From: Macrothele yani | Taxonomy: Eukaryota; Arthropoda; Arachnida; Araneae; Macrothelidae | Assembly: GCA_039090855.1 (NCBI GenBank) | Contig: CM077011.1 | Span: 15,439,001-15,503,000 of the forward strand | Length of the DNA stretch: 64,000 nt | Direction: 5' to 3' | Part shown: piece after piece, positions 53,212 through 64,000 of the stretch | How positions within the stretch are numbered: the first letter of the stretch is position 1 | Layout of the letters: each line of letters opens with the position of its first letter | Notes under the pieces: model-generated | The model's input: the letters and a program-made list of their open reading frames with translations, nothing else | The model's database searches: none | Told to the model about the DNA's origin: nothing | Position numbers and translations under genes: made by a program

Positions 53212-54450
53212 GCAGAAATTTTGTTTAATTTAATTGCAACAATTCGGATAATATATCTTTACTTCTGTTTGAGGGCCTAGATTTTCCAGGGTCGACACAA
53301 TTACTTGGTTACATTCACCACTAACCTCTTCATAGAATTTCTATTTTGGAACAGCGCACCTATTCGATGAAGATTAAGTGCATCGATCTGCCTCACCTCA
53401 TCAATCATCGAGGTGACAAATCGAAAGAAAGTCTTTCTACCACAAAGCACACACAGAGGCATAAAAAGGTTCATGCCATATCTGATGGCAAATAAGTAGC
53501 GACAAATGAGGTGGAAAACAATCACATTGAGGAGACAAAAAATGTCGCTTCAGTGACATATATACGGTCGGCAAAACTTGTTTCTTCCACATGAATTATT
53601 TAGTTCTTCTATATGAACAATCCATCAAGTGTCAAAAATTGACTGTCAGCATCTTTTGTGCATCAAATACAGCTTGAAACATTTCCCAGATACTTGTACT
53701 ACTTAAATGACTTCTCAACTGTCTATTTGCTCCATTTAACTCTAGTAAATGCGTTGTGAAAGTAAATCGGTCTTAGAAGGCTGGTAATACTGTCAATTCG
53801 TTGCTCGTATAGTGTAAATGTTTATCTGATTCTGTTCAAAACGTAGTGGTAGGAGTTATTTTAATGGAGGGATGCGCTCGTGAAGATTTCACATAATTCA
53901 AGACTAATTTTTCCGTAGGAGTAATTGAAAAGCAAGGGCATTCGTTTTCAGAGGGCATAGATCTAAAAGTAACGCAAATACATAATATAGAAGTAAGCAA
54001 ATAATAAAACTCACTTTATTGAAAATTACATTAACGTTGTGTGGCTGGAAACACAATGAATTGGGTTGATGCATAAGTTCATGCCGTTTTTTTCACCTCA
54101 CTACAGGAATGTATTACATCACAAAGGAAAAGGGAATCTCGAAACAGGGTAAGGCAGAGCTTGGTACTGAAATCAGAGTAGGTATGAGAAACTGTGAATA
54201 ACAATGTGATCAACGTACGTATCTTAATTGGGTCATAAAGAAAATTCGTAAAAATATCCCCAGATGGTCGTTTTAAGACTTCTTTCTTTTTCCTTATTTT
54301 TCCTGCTCCCTCACGCCTCACGGGCGCTTCCCGTTGTTCCACCCACTCCGAAGTTAATCCCCGCTTGGGTTGGGTCGGCTGGGAGGGAGGCAGCGTGGCT
54401 AATACGGGGTAATTTCCGGCAACTCCTGCTAGTTACATTACATATATATA
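53212..54450. other. No recognisable feature
   Basis: Contains a 74-codon minus-strand frame (53,301-53,525) that I cannot assign, and a GC-richer patch at 54,290-54,420. No repeat recognised. Confidence 0.4.
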
Positions 54451-55668
54451 CAGTGATTGTCCAAAATAATGGAAACACCTCGCTGAAAATAGTGGTTTTG
54501 GTATGTGCTGCTTTATGAGTAAAACGAACATGTAGCTACAATTTTTTTTTATGAAAAAGTGTTGCTTGTAGTCACAAGGGTATGTGTGATTGCATTGTAA
54601 ATCAGTGTTTACATAATTTCGTTCCAGGTGAGGGCACAATGAGTGACCTGTCGGAGGTCCAAAGAGGGCAGATTGTAGGAGCCCGTCCGGTTGGTTTATC
54701 GATAACCACAGTAGCACAGGTATTGGGGATATCGAGAGGTACTGTATCGAGTCATGACAGCGTACAATGTTCACGGCACGACATTATCTGCGCGACACAA
54801 CTGTGGAAGGAAAACCAAACTCGCTGCGAGAGACAGGAGGACATGAAAGAGGATTGTGACCGCAAGGAGGAAGACCACTGCGACGGAAGTCACTGCTGAG
54901 CTTAATGCACATCTCCAAAACCCAGTGTCGACCCATACCGTGCGAAGGGAATTGCATAAGCACAATATTTACGGCAGAGCTGCGATTGTAAAACCCCGGG
55001 TGTCACAGGTGAATATGAAAAGGAGACTACAGTGGTGCCCGGAACATGAAACGTGGACTGCGGATCAATGGAAACATGTCTTGTTTTCCGATGAATCATG
55101 TTTCTCACTCTTCCTCACCACAAGACGGGTTTACGTGTGGAGAACCCCCGCAGAAGCCTACAATCCAGACTGTCTCCTTTCTACTTTGGGCCATGATCTC
55201 GTGGTTTGCAGCAAGTTCCATTATCATCTTACACGGACGGATCACTAGCGGTGACTATGTCACTCTTTTGGCCGGCGATGGGCATTCAATAGCACAGATA
55301 TTGTTTTCGTCAGGGGATTACACCTTTCAAGATGATGATGCCCCGATTCACAGAAGTCGAACTGTTCAATCATGGTTTGAGGAACATGAGGATGAAGTTG
55401 CACACCTTCCCTGGACTGCACAATCACCGGACTTAAACATCATTGAGCCCCTGTGGTCTGTGTTGGAAAACAGAGGGCGATCCCGTTATCCTCCTTCGGC
55501 GTCTTTCAAGGAATTGGAGCAGTTTCTGCAGGAAGAATGGTACAACATACCACTTACCATCATCCAAGACTTGTATGCGCACATTCCAAGGATGATTCAA
55601 GCAGTAAATGCAAAGGGTGGCGTAACACCTATTGTTTCAAGGTGCTTCCATTATTTTGGACACCCCTG
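54451..55668 (+). mobile_element. Tc1-like element
   Basis: The ends CAGTGATTGTCCAAAATAATG and, inverted, CAGGGGTGTCCAAAATAATG are flanked by TA at 54,449-54,450 and 55,669-55,670. Length 1,218 bp. Confidence 0.93.
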
Positions 55669-55678
55669 TATATACTAA
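54639..55678 (+). pseudogene. Tc1-like transposase, at least two frameshifts, catalytic triad kept
   Basis: Starts MSDLSEVQRGQIVGARPVGL, a typical Tc1 helix-turn-helix. The frame shifts near 54,755. The second part (54,856-55,180) reads VSTHTVRRELHKHNIYGRAA then MKRRLQWCPEHETW and the first catalytic block VLFSDESCFSL. A second shift near 55,190 precedes the last part (to 55,678), with FQDDDAPIHRS and SPDLNIIEPLW. All three acidic residues are present. The end runs into the terminal repeat (FHYFGHPCIY) because the normal stop after AKGGVTP is lost. Confidence 0.87.
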
Positions 55679-55753
55679 CGTTATATAAAAAGAAATCATA
55701 ATTTCTTCTGCCTCCTTTTTGTACACGAACCCCACCCCCCATAGAGTAAACTT

Positions 55754-55976
55754 TTTTTTTTTGATTGGAGGTTTAACGACCACCGTGAGCAACTCAATGG
55801 GATATAAGCAGTCGCCCGCCCCTAATTTAGGGTCACTGGTTCCAGGGAAGGGAGAGAGCCAGTGCCGAAAGACAAACACAACATCCATGCCTGACCGGGA
55901 TTCAAACCCGGACCCTTCTCGGACGAATGCTCATAAGCTAGCGCTTAGACCACTGCGACACCGGGGCGGGGCGGTA
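55754..55976 (-). mobile_element. SINE-1 copy 15
   Basis: Full-length minus-strand copy; 9-bp duplication AGTAAACTT at 55,745-55,753 and 55,977-55,985. The head end has a duplicated GGGGC (GGGGCGGGGCGG). Confidence 0.9.
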
Positions 55977-56096
55977 AGTAAACTTATGCATCCGCCCCTG
56001 ACGTTAATATCAGTCCGCGCTGCAAATAAGTAAATTCCGTAGATCGAAACATCTTGCATTCATAGTCGGGATATTGCCTCACTATACACTGAAGTG

Positions 56097-57090
56097 CCAA
56101 AAAAACTGAGATACCTCTCTAATACCGAGTTGGTCCTCCTCGTGATCGGATAACGGCAGCAAAGCGACGGGGCATGGACTCCATGAGCTCTATGTAGTAC
56201 TGTGACTCAGACAGTGCACACCATGCTTCCTGAAAAGCGTCCCACAATTCCGTAATATTTGCCGTGGGAGGATTCCTGCATTCACGACAAGTTGAACAGC
56301 ATCCCAAATGTGTTCGATGGCGTTTCAATCAGGCGAACGAGGGGGCCAAGCCAGGATGCCAAACGCCGTGTAATGTTCCTCCAATCTTAATTGAGCGACT
56401 GTGAATGTGTGCGGTGGCGAGTTTTCGTATTGAAAGAGGTCGCACCCGTCGGAATTGTTGCATGACATGAACGGAGGCAAATAATCCCCTAAGATGATTA
56501 CCTAGATTCCACCGGTCAGAGAGGTCTGCAGCTGTATGAAGGGTCCTAATACATGCCAGCTAAAAACACCCCATACCATAACAGAGTCACCGCCGGTCTG
56601 TTATGTCCCTTGTACACATGCGGGATCCATTGCTTCGTTGGGTTGTCACCAGACCCGGAGTCGGCCATCTGCCCGAAACAGTTGGTACTGCGATTCGTCG
56701 GACCACCAGGACACACGTTTTCAGCAATCTCGAGTCCGATGAAGGTGTTCCAAATCCCAGGCGGACCACACAGCCTTGTTTCGTCCGGTCAACAATGGCA
56801 CCCAGGTAGGTGGTCAGTTACGGAATCCCATAGAACGCAAGAAATGTTGCACTATCCGAACGCTGATGCTACTACTGGACCAAGCATTGAATTCCGTTGT
56901 GTTCTGCGGCAATGTTGCAGGCCGGCCGGATGTTAAATTTCGTGGTAATTTCCACGATGGTGTGACCCATCCCCTGGCATCGACCATCATACCACGTTTG
57001 AAATTGTTTTAGTCGTGATAAGCTGCCATCTGAACTGCGAATGCAGCTACTTAAGTTTGCGGAGATGTCTGCCTCCTGATGTGCCATTAC
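56097..57090 (-). pseudogene. Degenerate Tc1-like transposase and left end
   Basis: A left terminal repeat (TA then CACTGAAGTGCCAAAAAAAC at 56,097) is followed by the C-terminus of a transposase on the minus strand: IELMESMPRRFAAVIRSRGG (56,119-56,190). Upstream pieces in various frames include AWPPRSPD then a stop before NAIEHIWDAV, a damaged second block FQYENSPPH (Asp lost), VMVWGVFSW, WSDESQYQLF and a decayed N-terminus to about 57,087. The right terminal repeat is not recognisable. Multiple stops and frameshifts make it an old copy. Confidence 0.78.
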
Positions 57091-57220
57091 ATTATCACAA
57101 CTCCCAGCCTAGAGAAATGAGCGCGCCTGGAGACCGAACGGTGGCGCAGGTGAAGTTTACAGAGTAGTATATATACAACCCCAGGACCGGCTTTCGGTTA
57201 GTAGAGTGTTCAGAGTCAGA

Positions 57221-58255
57221 ATGGGAGAAGATGTCGCTTTATCAGAGTTAAATCGTGATGGCCCCTCGGAACTACGATCTCGGAAACGCCGCGGCGTGTG
57301 GGTTGTTCACGTGCTGCTGCAGTGATTACGTATCGAAAGTGGTGCACAGATGACAAACGACGAACCGTAGTCCATCCGTGGGTCGCCGCAGCTCATTGAT
57401 ACCAAAGGGGAGCCGAGACTGTCGCGCATTGTTCAAAGAGACCGCAACGCCAGAGTGCGACAAATCACACGCAACTACCATAGTGGCAATCAGAACAATG
57501 TGTCACAGGGCGCAGTTCATCTGCGCATGGGCCTGCGTCGCCGAAGATCCAGGCGGGTTCCCATGCTCACTGCACGTCATCGCTAACAGCGCACGAAATG
57601 GGCCCGAGATCATTGCGATTGGACCGCGCATGATTGGAAGAAAGTGGTCTGGTCTGACGAATCAAGATTCCCAGTGCATCACGTAAACGGCCGAGCGCGG
57701 ATACGCCGATTACCAACGGAGGCTATGGCACCTGGATGCACTGTTGGGAGGAAACTGGCAGGCGGCGGCGGTGTTATGCTGTGGGAGATGTTTTCTTGGG
57801 ACATTTTAGACCCCATTAACCCAATAGCACAACCCCTGACAGCTATCAGGTATCTGAACATCGCTGCGGACCAAGTTCACCCATTCATTGCAATTGTGTT
57901 CCTTCCTGGTGATGGCCATTACCAACAAAATAATGCGCCATGCCACTCTGCCAAAATCGTGAAAGAGTGGTTCGAGGAACATGCTGGTGACTTTCTGTTA
58001 ATGCCCTGGCCTCCAAATTCACCTGACATGAACCCAATCGAACATTTGCGTTTCGAATTGGAAAAGCGGGTACGCGCTAAATCACCACCACCCCGAAATG
58101 TACGGGAACTGGAGGACCTACTGTTGACATCCTGGTACCAGATACTCCAGGATACCTATCACCCCCTCATCGAATCAATGACTCTCCGTCCTGCGGGCTA
58201 AAGGGGGTCCTACAGCTTATTAGATAGGTGATCATAATATAACAGCTCATCAGTG
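57221..58255 (+). pseudogene. Tc1-like transposase, stops, second catalytic Asp replaced by Asn
   Basis: Starts MGEDVALSELNRDGP at 57,221. The N-terminal part has stops near 57,325 and 57,369. The middle reads RMGLRRRRSRRVPMLTARHR and then WARDHCDWTAHDW in shifted frames. The last 185 codons (57,644-58,201) are open and hold VVWSDESRFPV (first Asp), YQQNNAPCHSA where Asn replaces the second Asp, and SPDMNPIEHLRFELEKR with Glu. The right terminal repeat (CATCAGTG) ends at 58,255 next to TA; the left end near 57,170 is unclear. Confidence 0.84.
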
Positions 58256-58424
58256 TATATACACTGACGGAAAAAAAATCCCAACACCACGAAAAAATAG
58301 TTGTAGAGGAATGAAATGGCGGCAATACATTTGTATAGGTAACATATTTAATCGATTAAGGTTTCAAGATCACAGCTTATTGTAAGCGCGAGAAGAGCCA
58401 TTTTAAATGTAAAATGCTGGTAAA

Positions 58425-59111
58425 TTAATAACCGGTGTAACCGCCAGAATGTTGAATGCAAGCACGCAAACGTTCATGCATTGTGTCGTACAGGTGCTGG
58501 ATGTCAGTTTGTGGGATGGAGTTCCATGCCTGTTGCACTTGGTCGGTCAATACAGGGACGGTTAATGCTGGTTGGGGGTGACGCTGGAGTTGTCGTCCAA
58601 TGATGTCCCATACGTGCTCGATTGGTGAAAGATCTGGTGATCTAGCAGGCCACGGCAACATGTCGACACTCTGTAGAGCATGTTGGGTTACAACAGCGGT
58701 ATGCGGGCGAGCGTTATCCTGTTGGAAAACACCCCCTGGAATGCTGTTCATGAATGGCAGCACAACAGGTTGAATCACCAGACCGACGTACAACTGTGCC
58801 GTCAGGGTGCGTGGGATAACCACGAGAGTGCTCCTGCTATCATAGGAAATTGCTCCCCAGACCATAACTCCAGGTGTAGGTCCAGTGTGTCTCGGCCGCA
58901 GACAGGTTGGTTGCAGACGCTCACCTGGCCTCCTTCTAACCAACACACGGCCATCACTGGCACCCAGGCAGAACCGGCTTTCATCAGAAAACACAACAGA
59001 TCTCCACTCCGTCCTCCAATGAGCTCTAGCTTGACACCACTGACGTCGCAAACGGCAGTGGTTTAGAGTAAGTGGAATGCACGCTACAGGGTGTCTGGCT
59101 GTAGCGTGCAT
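58425..59111 (-). pseudogene. Tc1-like transposase lacking its N-terminal DNA-binding domains
   Basis: An open frame of 228 codons on the minus strand begins (by accident) MHATARHPVACIPLTLNH. It covers the catalytic core: SVVFSDESRFCLG, HTGPTPGVMVWGAISYDSR, FQQDNARPHTA and SPDLSPIEHVWDIIG, ending HSGGYTGY at 58,425. All three acidic residues are intact. Both helix-turn-helix domains are absent, because the sequence leaves the family just past a small hairpin at 59,076-59,112. Same family as 49,500-50,420. It cannot bind its ends, so it is treated as a pseudogene. Confidence 0.88.
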
Positions 59112-59112
59112 T
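59076..59112. repeat. Perfect hairpin, 14-bp arms
   Basis: AATGCACGCTACAG (59,076-59,089) and its reverse complement (59,099-59,112) with a 9-nt loop, at the truncation point of the Tc1 copy. Confidence 0.95.
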
Positions 59113-59131
59113 CGTATCGTTGCTTAATTGT

Positions 59132-59421
59132 AACAGCTGAAAACTTAATTAAACACGAATAAATCTCTGAGTAGACATTTTTCAAAATAGAAGCCTAGGT
59201 AAGTTATGTGACAATACTTGCAGAATCTAAATTCACTCTTTATTATCCTTTTAGCCAGTACGTGAAATAATCTTTCATTAAGCACGTCATTCTTAACAAG
59301 AGACGTTTCACTAGTATCTCTATTGTGGTGTGCAAAAGTATTGCATCATCTGCAAAAACCGTAAATGTTTACGTTTAAATATTTTTAACAAACTTATTTT
59401 GACAGTTATTTCATCGTTTAT
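59132..59421. other. No recognisable feature
   Basis: AT-rich spacer before the RTE insertion. Confidence 0.4.
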
Positions 59422-59436
59422 ATGTCATTTGATGAC

Positions 59437-62127
59437 ATCTCTTCTACTATCGTGGGACAGATACTGGCAGAACTAGTGGTGTTGGATTTATAATAAACAA
59501 GAAACTGAAGGATAAAGTTGTAGAAGTTGAAAGTTCCTCTGACAGAGCTGCACGACTCGTTATCCAACTCTCGAAAAGATACCAGGCTCAGATTATTCAA
59601 ACTTATGCACCCACCACAAGTCATGCTGAAGAAGAAATTGAAGAATTTTAAGAGGAAATTCGTGATCTAAATAATAAAGGTAAGCAGCACTTGAAGATAA
59701 TTATGGGAGATTTCAATGCAAAAATAGGGCAACGGCAACAGAATGAAACTTCAGTAGGTAAATTCGGTCACGGCAACAGAAACCAGCGTGGAAATACTCT
59801 CGTAGAGTTTGCAGAGGCAGAAGGGTTTTTCTTCTTGAACTCCTTTTTCAAGAAAAAGCCACACAGGAAATGGACATGGAGACATCCAAATGGGACGACA
59901 AGTGAAATTGATTTTATTATGTGTAACAAAAAATTCGTCATAGAAGACTGCAGTGTGCTAAACAAGTTCAACACAGGCAGTGACCATAGATTGGTGAGAT
60001 GTAAGATGCACCTCAACACTAAACTCGAACGTGGCAAGCTCATAAGACAAGCAAAATGTATTGACATAACCAACCTTAAAAAACACCATAATACCTTCAA
60101 ATTGGAACTGAAGAACAGATTCTCTGCTTTAGAAGGCCTAACATCGGAAGAAGTGGATATTTCTGAAGTTAACAGAAAAGTAACCAAAGCTCTTATGGAA
60201 ACAGCAACAAAATTAGCTGGGTCTAAGAACAAATTGCATGTGAACAAATTGCATGTGAACAAATTATCAGGAAAAACCAAAATGTTGATGCAAAAAAGAA
60301 GAGTGATGAGGACAACTAAAGAAGATGTGACTTCCAAAGTGGAATATATAGAGCTATGCAAGACAGTACGAAAAAGTATCACTGAAGACGTAAGGAAATT
60401 CAACTGTGAACTAGTAAGGAAAACAATTGAAAACAACCAAAGCCTAAAGATAGCAAAGGGACATCTCAGTAAGGGGAAAAAACAGATTATGGCACTGAGA
60501 AAAGAAGATGGTTCTGTAACAAGAAATAGAGGCGAAATTTTGACAAGAGTGAAAGATTTCTACTCCAAATTATATGAAAGGGATGATACGTGTATTCCAG
60601 ACATCATGAAAGGTACCAGTACCAGAGTTCTTCCAGTCCTTCCAGCAGAAGTTGCACATGCAATCAAGAACATGAAGCGGGGAAAAGCTCCAGGAGAAGA
60701 TGGAATTACTGTAGACATCATACAAGAAGCAAGTGGAGAAATCGAAACAGTACTCGCCCAAATTTTCACTCGATGCCTTAATGAAGGGAAAATTCCTGAG
60801 GATTGGAACAACGCTACAATGCTCTTGCTACATAAAAAAGGTGACATTGAGGATTTCAGGAACTACAGACCTATCAGTCTCCTATCAGTGGTTTATAAAA
60901 TCTTCACTAAAGTTCTTTCATACCGCTTGAAGGTGACACTGGACATGGCTCAACCGAGAGAACAAGCTGGATTCAGGAGTGGCTACAGCACAATAGATCA
61001 TATCCACGTACTGAGAGAACTAATTGAAAGAGCGAGGGAATATGAACTTCCATTGTGCATGGCTTTTATCGATTATGAAAAAGCCTTTGATTCGGTGAAA
61101 CCATCAGCAGTTACAATGGCTCTGAAAACCTGCGGTATTGAAGATGCATACATTAATATTATTAATAACATCTATGAAAATGCAAGTGCAAAGATTCGGC
61201 TGTTTGAAAATACAACACACATAAAAATTGGAAAAGGAGTGAGACAAGGTGACACCATATCTCCGAAGCTCTTTAATGCCACATTGGAAAATGTCTTTCA
61301 ATCACTGAACTGGGAAAACAAAGGGATAAAGATTAATGGAGATTATCTAACCCACCTTCGTTTTGCTGATGACATAGTCATTTTTGCAACTACCCCATCA
61401 GAGCTACAGAGTATGATCCAGGAACTTGCTGACAAGAGTAAAGAAGTGGGATTAAAAATGAACTTTCAAAAGACAAAAGTGATGTACAATGCTTTTACAA
61501 GAAATGAAGATTTATCGATTGATGGAGAAAAGCTGGAGATAACAGACACGTACGTTTATCTTGGACAGCAGATATCAAGTGAGGGTCACATTGGTGAAGA
61601 AATTAATCGGCGTACAAAACTTGCCTGGAGAGCTTTTGGAAGAAACAGCATAATTTTCAAGAGCAATATGCCATTATGTCTTAAAAGAAAAGTGTTTGAT
61701 CAATGCATCCTTCCAGTGCTTACGTATGGTGCAGAGACGTGGACCTTAACTAAAAGAGACATACAAAGGCTGCAGACAACTCAAACAAGCATGGAGAGGT
61801 GCATGCTTGGTGTAACCAGGAGAGATAAGAAGAGGAACACGTGGATCCGAAAAAGGACAAGAGTGGAAGACATCATGATCAGAGTTAAATCATCTGAAAT
61901 GGCAATGGGCTGGACATACTGCCAGAAGAACAGACCATCGATGGACAGCCGAAATTTTAGATTGGATTCCAAGGGACAGGAAAAGACCCAGAAGAAGACC
62001 ACATGGAAGATGGGTGGATGAAATTCGAATGTATGCGGGAGTGACATGGAGGAGACTGGCACAAGACAGACCGTTATGGAGGAAACTTGGGGAGACCTTC
62101 GTCCAGCAGTGGATTGATAATGGTTGA
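59437..62127 (+). pseudogene. RTE endonuclease-reverse transcriptase, nearly intact
   Basis: The protein nicks the target and primes reverse transcription there. It enters in mid-endonuclease (FYYRGTDTGRTSGVGFIINK), has a TAA at 59,649-59,651, then GDFNAKIG, EIDFIMCNKK and GSDHRLV. The reverse transcriptase follows: RGKAPGEDGITVDI, NYRPISLLSVVYKIF, FIDYEKAFDSV, GVRQGDTISPKLF and the catalytic FADDIVIF near 61,370. HVNKL is repeated in tandem (about 60,235-60,262). A frameshift near 61,905-61,930 moves the conserved ending (RWVDEIRMYAGVTWRRLAQD then FVQQW) into another frame, ending TGA at 62,125-62,127. The motifs are typical of RTE. Confidence 0.93.
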
Positions 62128-62147
62128 CAATGATGATGATGATGATG
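62128..62147 (+). repeat. (GAT)n 3' tail of the RTE element
   Basis: ACAATGATGATGATGATG-type tail directly before the target duplication. Confidence 0.9.
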
Positions 62148-62391
62148 ATGTCATTTGATTAGAAAATTAATGACGATTTCAGAACTGCCTTAGGTTTTCC
62201 TGTCGTTACTTCTGTTCTTAAGATATGACATAAAATATGAGGTTTGACAAACACTTTGAAATTCACGTTAGCTGCGTATCAGTTGTTACAGCCAATCATA
62301 GACATTCTTTTACCCGATTGGCTGATTCCTAATGCTACCCTAATCCTACTCCATCCTTTATAAGAATTGACGCAGAGCCACACCTAAAACG

Positions 62392-62679
62392 ATGGGCCGA
62401 GGAGGGCCTATTGGACAACGTTCGTGACTGCCACGGAAAGGACCTCAGGTTCGATCCACTAAATATCCGCCGCGCGTCGGATGGGCACGTTAAGCCGCCG
62501 GACCGCGGATACTTGCTCCCCGGTAATAAATAAGGGTGTCTTCCTTCTACTTCGCTTCCGTGTCACTTCCCTATCGGGCACTGTAGCCCAAATCTCATAG
62601 CTTCCTATTTCTAAGGGTTGTTTAAGACCTGGGGTCAGACACTCCCTTCCTAAAATCCTCTACATATGATCATGATCAT
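62392..62679 (+). mobile_element. SINE-2 copy 3
   Basis: Plus-strand copy; perfect 13-bp duplication CACACCTAAAACG at 62,379-62,391 and 62,680-62,692. The tail is TGATCATGATCAT, a variant of the GATCT tail. The B-box region has a short deletion. Confidence 0.94.
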
Positions 62680-62692
62680 CACACCTAAAACG

Positions 62693-63516
62693 CTTAAAAG
62701 CACAAGTCTTCCTTCTCTGTTACGGTCGCAACTCACATTGACAGTTGCCGCTGCCCTACTTATTCTCCCACCTAGATTTTTCATCTCCGAATTTCCGTAA
62801 CAAATCTCTGTTAAATAAATAACTTATTATCTCAATACCAAGAAACTTGTCCCTAGTTTGTCCTTTAAAAGGAAAAATTTCTTTCAGCTTCCTAATTTCC
62901 TCACTACCCAAAGCAGCCAACTCCGTAACAACAACTTGCGTTAAAAATAAAAAAAATCTCGTAAACAGGTAAGTAAAATCTCAAAATACGCTGCTCTGAG
63001 TAAAATATTTCTCAAATCTCTCTTGCTAATGCTTAATTAATTTCCAGTGCACCACCAACTTTTTACGCCTCAGCAAACCGGCTCCCCAGGAATTACAAGG
63101 AATTACGAGGAATTACAAATTGCTACCAATGTAAATCGTACTCTGCATCGGTTCATCGATAATTCATATGCCTCTCCCTCGGCCCTACCACCTTCCCCCA
63201 CGGACAGCGCAGACCCAGTTAATTATTTATTTATGTATTTTAGGCAATATTCTCTATTTTTCTTAACTGTTAAAAGTGCCCTGTGACCCGCTTACACTTT
63301 TAACAGTATATAACTCAAACACTGTTTTTCCTTTTCCTCTTTAAACTCTTTCCAATTAGGGGACCCTACCCCGAACCTAATACTGCATTTTTCGGTCCAT
63401 ACAACTGAATGTGAAATGGCCCTAAACCTTGGAATTAGTTAAGTTTAGTTTTATTAGGGCAATGATGTGGTCGCTTCTTGTTGTTATTAGGGTGTAATTT
63501 GTGTACATTCTCAATA
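62693..63516. other. No recognisable feature
   Basis: AT-rich sequence; a 79-codon open frame (63,047-63,286) has no known relative. GGAATTACAAGGAATTACGA is a short local repeat near 63,090. Confidence 0.4.
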
Positions 63517-64000
63517 ATGGTTAAAACTGCGGAATTCTTCACAGTGGACAGAGCAAAAATAGCTGTTCTGCATAAACTGGGATATTCTTCAAGGCAAATT
63601 GCTGAAAGACTGGGCTGTAATCAATCTACAGTTATTAGGCTACCGAAGAAAGTAAAAGACACTGCTGATATTAAGAATATGCGTCACAGTGGAAGGTCCG
63701 GATCCACTACAAAGAAGCAGGACAGAGTGCTTAGAAAGTTACACTTGGCAGACAAGGGGCTCAATTCACCAGAATTGCTTCAAAGATGGTTTGAAGTGAC
63801 TGATGTTACTGTTGGTGCATCCACTGTTAGGAGGAGGTTGCTTCACTATGACTTACGTGGCTGCAAAGGCAGGCGTAAACCAATGTTACCTTGCAAATCA
63901 AAGACAGCGGTGGTCAAAACAGCATGTCTTGGTGGTCAACAGGGGTATGTAACGATTGGTCGACAAACGGTTGGTCGACATAATGATTGGCCGATACACG
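63517..64000 (+). pseudogene. Tc1-like transposase, N-terminal DNA-binding part (reaches window end)
   Basis: ATG at 63,517 opens MVKTAEFFTVDRAKIAVLHK, then GYSSRQIAERLGCNQSTVI (first helix-turn-helix), HSGRSGSTTKKQDRVLRKL (linker) and GASTVRRRLLHYDLRGCKGR (second helix-turn-helix), ending RRKPML. Past about 63,890 the expected sequence (RQRWSKQHV) is in another frame, so a frameshift lies there. After 63,945 it runs into an unrelated GGTCGACA-type repeat. The catalytic part is missing or lies outside. Confidence 0.82.
63949..64000. repeat. Short tandem motif (A)ACGATTGGTCGACA
   Basis: ACGATTGGTCGACAA, ACGGTTGGTCGACATA and ATGATTGGCCGATA follow one another as three imperfect ~16-bp units cut by the window end. 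Confidence 0.65.

Larger units (their letters stand above)
58262..59131 (-). mobile_element. Tc1-like element, 5'-truncated
   Basis: A left terminal repeat (TA then CACTGACGGAAAAAAAATCC at 58,262) and the 3' two-thirds of the transposase on the minus strand; the N-terminal coding part and the right terminal repeat are missing. Confidence 0.82.
59434..62147 (+). mobile_element. RTE-type LINE, 5'-truncated
   Basis: A 2.7-kb insertion flanked by a perfect 12-bp target duplication ATGTCATTTGAT (59,422-59,433 and 62,148-62,159). It lacks the 5' end and the start of the endonuclease, and ends in a (GAT)n tail, typical of the RTE clade. Confidence 0.93.

Noticed and set aside
53301..53525. 74-codon minus-strand frame with Cys and hydrophobic residues
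   Set aside because: Too short and without a recognisable family; could be chance.
63047..63286. 79-codon open frame
   Set aside because: No known relative or flanking gene structure.

Overview
The window is eukaryotic, non-coding host DNA packed with transposable elements. I recognise no host protein-coding gene and no bona fide tRNA or rRNA gene. The mixture points to an invertebrate animal, probably an arthropod: many Tc1/mariner families, a Tx1/L1-like LINE, an RTE LINE, Penelope-like fragments, a Ty3/gypsy LTR element and two tRNA-derived SINE families. I cannot name the species; a chelicerate is only a guess.

Layout. 1-9.8 kb: four Tc1-type transposons in various states of decay, SINE copies and one unclassified repeat. 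9.8-23.9 kb: one SINE copy is split in its tRNA-like head by two nearly complete ~6.8-7.0 kb Tx1/L1-like LINEs arranged head to tail. 24-25 kb: Tc1 and Penelope (GIY-YIG) remnants. 25.5-30.3 kb: two head-to-head copies of an unclassified repeat. The right copy is a higher-order array (three ~152-bp monomers making a ~457-bp unit) and the left copy carries an 88-bp tandem array; hAT-like ends at 28,335 and 31,212 enclose the right copy. 31.5-32.6 kb: hAT transposase pseudogene with an inserted SINE. 32.85-40.18 kb: a full Ty3/gypsy element with two ~650-bp LTRs, a 4-bp target duplication, a PBS, a polypurine tract and a slippery UUUAAAC at the gag/pol junction. 40.3-42.1 kb: a second copy of the unclassified 8-kb repeat, an inverted pair of Penelope GIY-YIG ends, and a third fragment of the 25-30 kb repeat family. 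42.4-46.5 kb: a CMC-like element (CACTG ends) with a mariner nested inside, a Penelope foldback and a second mariner. 46.5-53.2 kb: dense SINEs, a ~148-bp tandem repeat and two Tc1 elements, one with a full-length open reading frame. 54.4-59.1 kb: four Tc1-type copies in series. 59.4-62.15 kb: a 5'-truncated RTE LINE. 62.4 kb to the end: a SINE and the start of another Tc1.

Interactions. Nesting gives a relative history: SINE-1 has hit Tc1 (7.34 kb), hAT (31.92 kb) and another SINE-1 (52.85 kb), and was itself hit by the LINE pair (9.83 kb). Most transposases are frameshifted or have lost catalytic residues. The Tc1 frame at 51,244-52,287 is open throughout but has His in place of the first catalytic Asp. 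Many frameshifts lie in homopolymers, so assembly error must be kept in mind.

The most unusual items are the LINE dimer inside a tRNA-like target, the inverted higher-order repeat at 25.5-30.3 kb, and a recurrent pattern of short near-perfect hairpins in which one arm duplicates neighbouring element sequence.
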